DNA of 21,967 nucleotides from Collinsella aerofaciens. Lineage in GTDB: Bacteria > Actinomycetota > Coriobacteriia > Coriobacteriales > Coriobacteriaceae. The DNA lies in contig NZ_JAQLFP010000036.1 of assembly GCF_028207065.1 (NCBI RefSeq), positions 1 through 21,967 of the forward strand. Reading direction: 5' to 3'. Positions 20,117 through 21,967 of the stretch are shown here, in pieces; position 1 is the first letter of the stretch, and each line of letters opens with the position of its first letter. A program made the position numbers and the translations under genes. The notes under the pieces are model-generated. The model ran no database searches. It had not been told where the DNA came from and worked only from the letters and a program-made list of their open reading frames with translations.

Positions 20117-20566
20117 TTAGATAAGAGGGGTTTCCTCACCTGCAGGTTCAGGGTCGCTCCACATAAAACCATCGCCGGCACCCATGCCCTCATACAGCAC
20201 GTATGCCGAAAAACCGCTCTCGAGCGTGGTTTCGAAGAAGCTCACGAGCAGGGCGTCGTGATAGCCGCCGTCAATTTCGACACAACCGGTGTAGCCGATG
20301 GCATAGCGGGCGATACGGCCCAGGCCCTCGTCCTTAAGACCCATCTTGTGCTCGGAGATAAAGTTGGTGGCAGCCTCCAGGCATGCCTCCTCGCCATCTT
20401 CGTCGAGCGCGGCCAGATAGCGGTTGGAAGCGGCGTCCTCAATTGCCACAACCACGCCCGGGTTCTCGCCCGCAGCCAGATCGTCCAAGAAGGCGCCAAT
20501 CAGATCGCACACCATGGCGTCGAGCTCGGCGGAGACGTTACCGGCGTCCTGCATATCCTGTGCCAT
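20117..20566 (-). CDS. Small acidic protein of unknown function
   Basis: The 149-residue soluble, acidic protein is not recognised. It begins MAQDMQDAGNVSAELDAM, has an N-terminal helical part and a mixed strand and helix centre (about 38-125), including GYHDALLVSFFE. There is no signal peptide or membrane segment. The ATG at 20566 has GAAGG 7 bases upstream, and codon use is like that of neighbouring genes, so it is taken as real. It follows the small membrane protein gene by 30 bases and precedes typA by 117, which suggests co-transcription with the former. Confidence 0.8.
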   Translation of the reverse strand: MAQDMQDAGNVSAELDAMVCDLIGAFLDDLAAGENPGVVVAIEDAASNRYLAALDEDGEEACLEAATNFISEHKMGLKDEGLGRIARYAIGYTGCVEIDGGYHDALLVSFFETTLESGFSAYVLYEGMGAGDGFMWSDPEPAGEETPLI

Positions 20567-20596
20567 CTTTAGACCTTCCCATCGAGTCTGGCGTCG

Positions 20597-20953
20597 TTAC
20601 AGTTCTTGTGCCTCGGCAGCAATCTTGGCGGCAGCGTCGCGGGCGCGCATCATATCCATCGCGCGCTTATCGAGTACCTTGATCTGGTTGGTCAGCATTA
20701 CTGCATCGACCACGCCCCAGATTACCAAGCCCGTTGAAATCGAAAACCCAAGCGCACCAACTGTACCACGAAGGCGCGAGCAGATTGCCGCGACAAGGGC
20801 GGAGACGACAACCATCTTGATAAACGAGCCGCGGCGCTCGCGAAGCGTGCGGGCCTGCGTCACATAGGCAATGCGAGCCGCCTCAGAAGCCTCCGAGCGC
20901 ATCTGGGCTTCACGCGCGATGGCGGCCGCTTCAGCCGATACGCGGGTACCCAT
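20597..20953 (-). CDS. Small membrane protein of unknown function
   Basis: The 118-residue protein has an Ala, Glu and Arg-rich helical N terminus (1-45), two membrane segments (about 46-62 and 67-88) separated by a short basic turn, and an amphipathic helical C terminus (about 90-118). No family motif was recognised. The ATG at 20953 is preferred because GGAGAGG lies 6 bases upstream. An ATG at 20983 would touch the preceding stop (TAAATG), would add ten residues and has only a weak ribosome binding site. It is packed between the DUF151 gene and the small acidic protein gene. Confidence 0.78.
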   Translation of the reverse strand: MGTRVSAEAAAIAREAQMRSEASEAARIAYVTQARTLRERRGSFIKMVVVSALVAAICSRLRGTVGALGFSISTGLVIWGVVDAVMLTNQIKVLDKRAMDMMRARDAAAKIAAEAQEL

Positions 20954-20983
20954 CAGCGACCTCTCCGCTCGCGTGCCAGACAT

Positions 20984-21484
20984 TTAGAAGTCATCGGGGG
21001 AGAGCGTATGGACGAACTCGTCGAACTTCTCGAACTCCTGCTCGTCGTCGACTTCCTCGGCGTGGGTAGAAACAGTGCCCAGGCGATTCATGATGTCGTC
21101 CTCCACAAACATGGGGGCATTGCTGCGCACGGCAAGGGCAATGGCGTCACTGGGGCGGGCGTCGATCTTGCGCTCCTCGCCATCGACCAGCACGACAATC
21201 GTCGCGTAGAACACCGGCGGCTCGGCGCGAACGATCTCGATGCGCTCGAGCTTGGCGCCCAGGGCGTCAACGGTATCGAGCAGCAGGTCATGGGTAATCG
21301 GGCGCTCGGCGCGGCCGCTATCGATGCCGCGGCTGATGGCAGCAGCTTCAAACGAACCAGTCTGAATGGAAAGGGAACGCAGCGGCGCGGGCGAGTCCGA
21401 TTTGCTGCTGCGCTCACGAAGTACGATAAGCGATGGCACGGGACCGGCGGCCATGACGATGGTCTCTATGTCGACACGAACCAT
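20984..21484 (-). CDS. Bifunctional nuclease (DUF151) domain protein
   Basis: The 166-residue protein matches the bifunctional nuclease family: an N-terminal strand segment, RPITHDLLLDTVDALGA (61-77), and the family's conserved DARPSDAIALAVR (108-120). The family is small, some members have DNase and RNase activity, and its role in most bacteria is unclear. An acidic tail rich in Glu and Asp (143-165) follows the domain. The ATG at 21484 has GGAGGTG 4 bases upstream; an ATG ten codons earlier lacks one. It appears to be the first gene of a short transcription unit with the two small genes downstream. Confidence 0.9.
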   Translation of the reverse strand: MVRVDIETIVMAAGPVPSLIVLRERSSKSDSPAPLRSLSIQTGSFEAAAISRGIDSGRAERPITHDLLLDTVDALGAKLERIEIVRAEPPVFYATIVVLVDGEERKIDARPSDAIALAVRSNAPMFVEDDIMNRLGTVSTHAEEVDDEQEFEKFDEFVHTLSPDDF

Positions 21485-21574
21485 GGAACACCTCCGGTAC
21501 GTAGCGGTTAACACGCGGCAGCCCGCCGCATTGAATAGCTATACTACCCAAACTTTCGCACAGCACACAAAATC

Positions 21575-21611
21575 AAAGTAGTTAATTTGGGACGGGGGCT
21601 TTGACTACTTT
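21575..21611. repeat. Inverted repeat upstream of the DUF151 gene
   Basis: AAAGTAGT (21575-21582) and ACTACTTT (21604-21611) are perfect reverse complements, and an overlapping CAAAG/CTTTG pair (21574-21578 and 21599-21603) gives an alternative pairing. It lies between the tRNA terminator and the DUF151 gene, about 90 bases before its start. It may be an operator; a weak promoter candidate (TTGTGT, 18 bases, TAGTAT, minus strand) lies just downstream. Confidence 0.45.
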
Positions 21612-21622
21612 CTGTAGGTAAG

Positions 21623-21652
21623 AAAAAAGCCCCGAGGTAACGCCCCAGGGCT
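21623..21652 (-). terminator. Terminator of the tRNA-Ala/tRNA-Ile unit
   Basis: Minus strand AGCCCTGGGG, loop CGTTA, CCTCGGGGCT followed by TTTTTC. The 10-bp stem contains two G-T pairs. It lies 14 bases past the CCA of the first tRNA-Ile. Confidence 0.9.
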
Positions 21653-21666
21653 CTTCACGGTTTTGA

Positions 21667-21743
21667 TGGTGGACCTGACAAGATTCGAACTTGTGACCTC
21701 CCGGTTATCAGCCGGACGCTCTAACCAACTGAGCTACAGGTCC
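21667..21743 (-). tRNA. tRNA-Ile (anticodon GAT), copy 1
   Basis: The acceptor GGACCTG pairs with CAGGTCC, the anticodon GAT lies at 21707-21709 on the minus strand, the T-loop is TTCGAAT and CCA is encoded. The gene is identical over its full length to the copy at 21891-21967. It lies 4 bases downstream of tRNA-Ala and is probably cut from the same transcript. Confidence 0.97.
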
Positions 21744-21747
21744 ATCA

Positions 21748-21823
21748 TGGTGGAGGTTAGGGGGATCGAACCCCTGACCTCAGGCTTGCAAAGCCCGCGC
21801 TCTCCCAGCTGAGCTAAACCCCC
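21748..21823 (-). tRNA. tRNA-Ala (anticodon TGC)
   Basis: The acceptor GGGGGTT pairs with AACCTCC (one G-T pair), the anticodon TGC lies at 21788-21790 on the minus strand, the T-loop is TTCGATC and CCA is encoded. It sits between the two tRNA-Ile copies. Confidence 0.97.
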
Positions 21824-21834
21824 ACGGAGACAGT

Positions 21835-21879
21835 AATAAACACCCCAGCGGCGACTCGGCTCTCGCTGGGGTGTTTATT
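21835..21879 (-). terminator. 16-bp perfect stem between tRNA-Ile copy 2 and tRNA-Ala
   Basis: AATAAACACCCCAGCG and CGCTGGGGTGTTTATT (arms 21835-21850 and 21864-21879) form a perfect stem around a 13-base loop. The symmetric A-rich and T-rich outer ends allow termination in both directions. It implies that copy 2 is transcribed separately from the Ala-Ile pair, or that read-through is regulated. Confidence 0.82.
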
Positions 21880-21890
21880 GCGAAAGAAAG

Positions 21891-21967
21891 TGGTGGACCT
21901 GACAAGATTCGAACTTGTGACCTCCCGGTTATCAGCCGGACGCTCTAACCAACTGAGCTACAGGTCC
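21891..21967 (-). tRNA. tRNA-Ile (anticodon GAT), copy 2
   Basis: The sequence is identical to copy 1, with anticodon GAT at 21931-21933 on the minus strand and encoded CCA. The 5' base coincides with the end of the window, so the gene is complete but its promoter lies outside. Confidence 0.96.

Overview
The window looks like a stretch of chromosome from a GC-rich, Gram-positive actinobacterium. It most resembles the Coriobacteriia, probably Collinsella or a close relative. That placement rests on codon bias, on tRNA genes with encoded CCA, on strong AGGAGG ribosome binding sites and on the style of the proteins. No database search was possible, so it is an inference. Almost everything is on the minus strand and belongs to housekeeping functions. 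There is no rRNA, CRISPR array, transposase or phage gene.

Layout from low to high coordinates. (1) 1-5154: carA-carB (carbamoyl phosphate synthase), read leftwards, with a PyrR-type RNA hairpin against the carA ribosome binding site and a 26-bp perfect inverted repeat just after carB. (2) 5161-8099: an ABC exporter half-transporter and a single-pass membrane protein, closed by a strong terminator; the exporter has an unusually structured leader. (3) 8103-11624: purA, purD and a Nudix hydrolase, with a terminator between purA and purD and a candidate purA promoter overlapping the end of dnaB. (4) 11623-15027: the rpsF-ssb-rpsR-rplI operon, a terminator, then replicative helicase dnaB. (5) 15389-15702: two tRNA-Ser genes on the plus strand. 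(6) 15703-16090: a gene-free stretch packed with inverted repeats, including an inverted copy of the 3' end of the second tRNA-Ser. (7) 16091-18072: two plus-strand membrane protein genes, a TRIC/UPF0126-type protein and a secreted bactofilin-like beta-helix fused to membrane segments. (8) 18098-21484: typA (BipA), two unrecognised small genes and a bifunctional-nuclease (DUF151) gene, minus strand. (9) 21623-21967: a minus-strand tRNA cluster Ile(GAT)-Ala(TGC)-Ile(GAT).

Together the genes serve nucleotide synthesis (carbamoyl phosphate for pyrimidines and arginine; purA and purD for purines), DNA replication (dnaB, ssb), ribosome make-up (S6, S18, L9, TypA) and translation (tRNAs). No complete new enzymatic system is evident. 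The most unusual content is cis-acting: structured leaders of carA and the ABC exporter, and several long palindromes between genes. The strongest candidates for something undescribed are the multi-hairpin, tRNA-Ser-like element at 15727-15887 and the start-codon-in-a-loop leader at 7928-8063.
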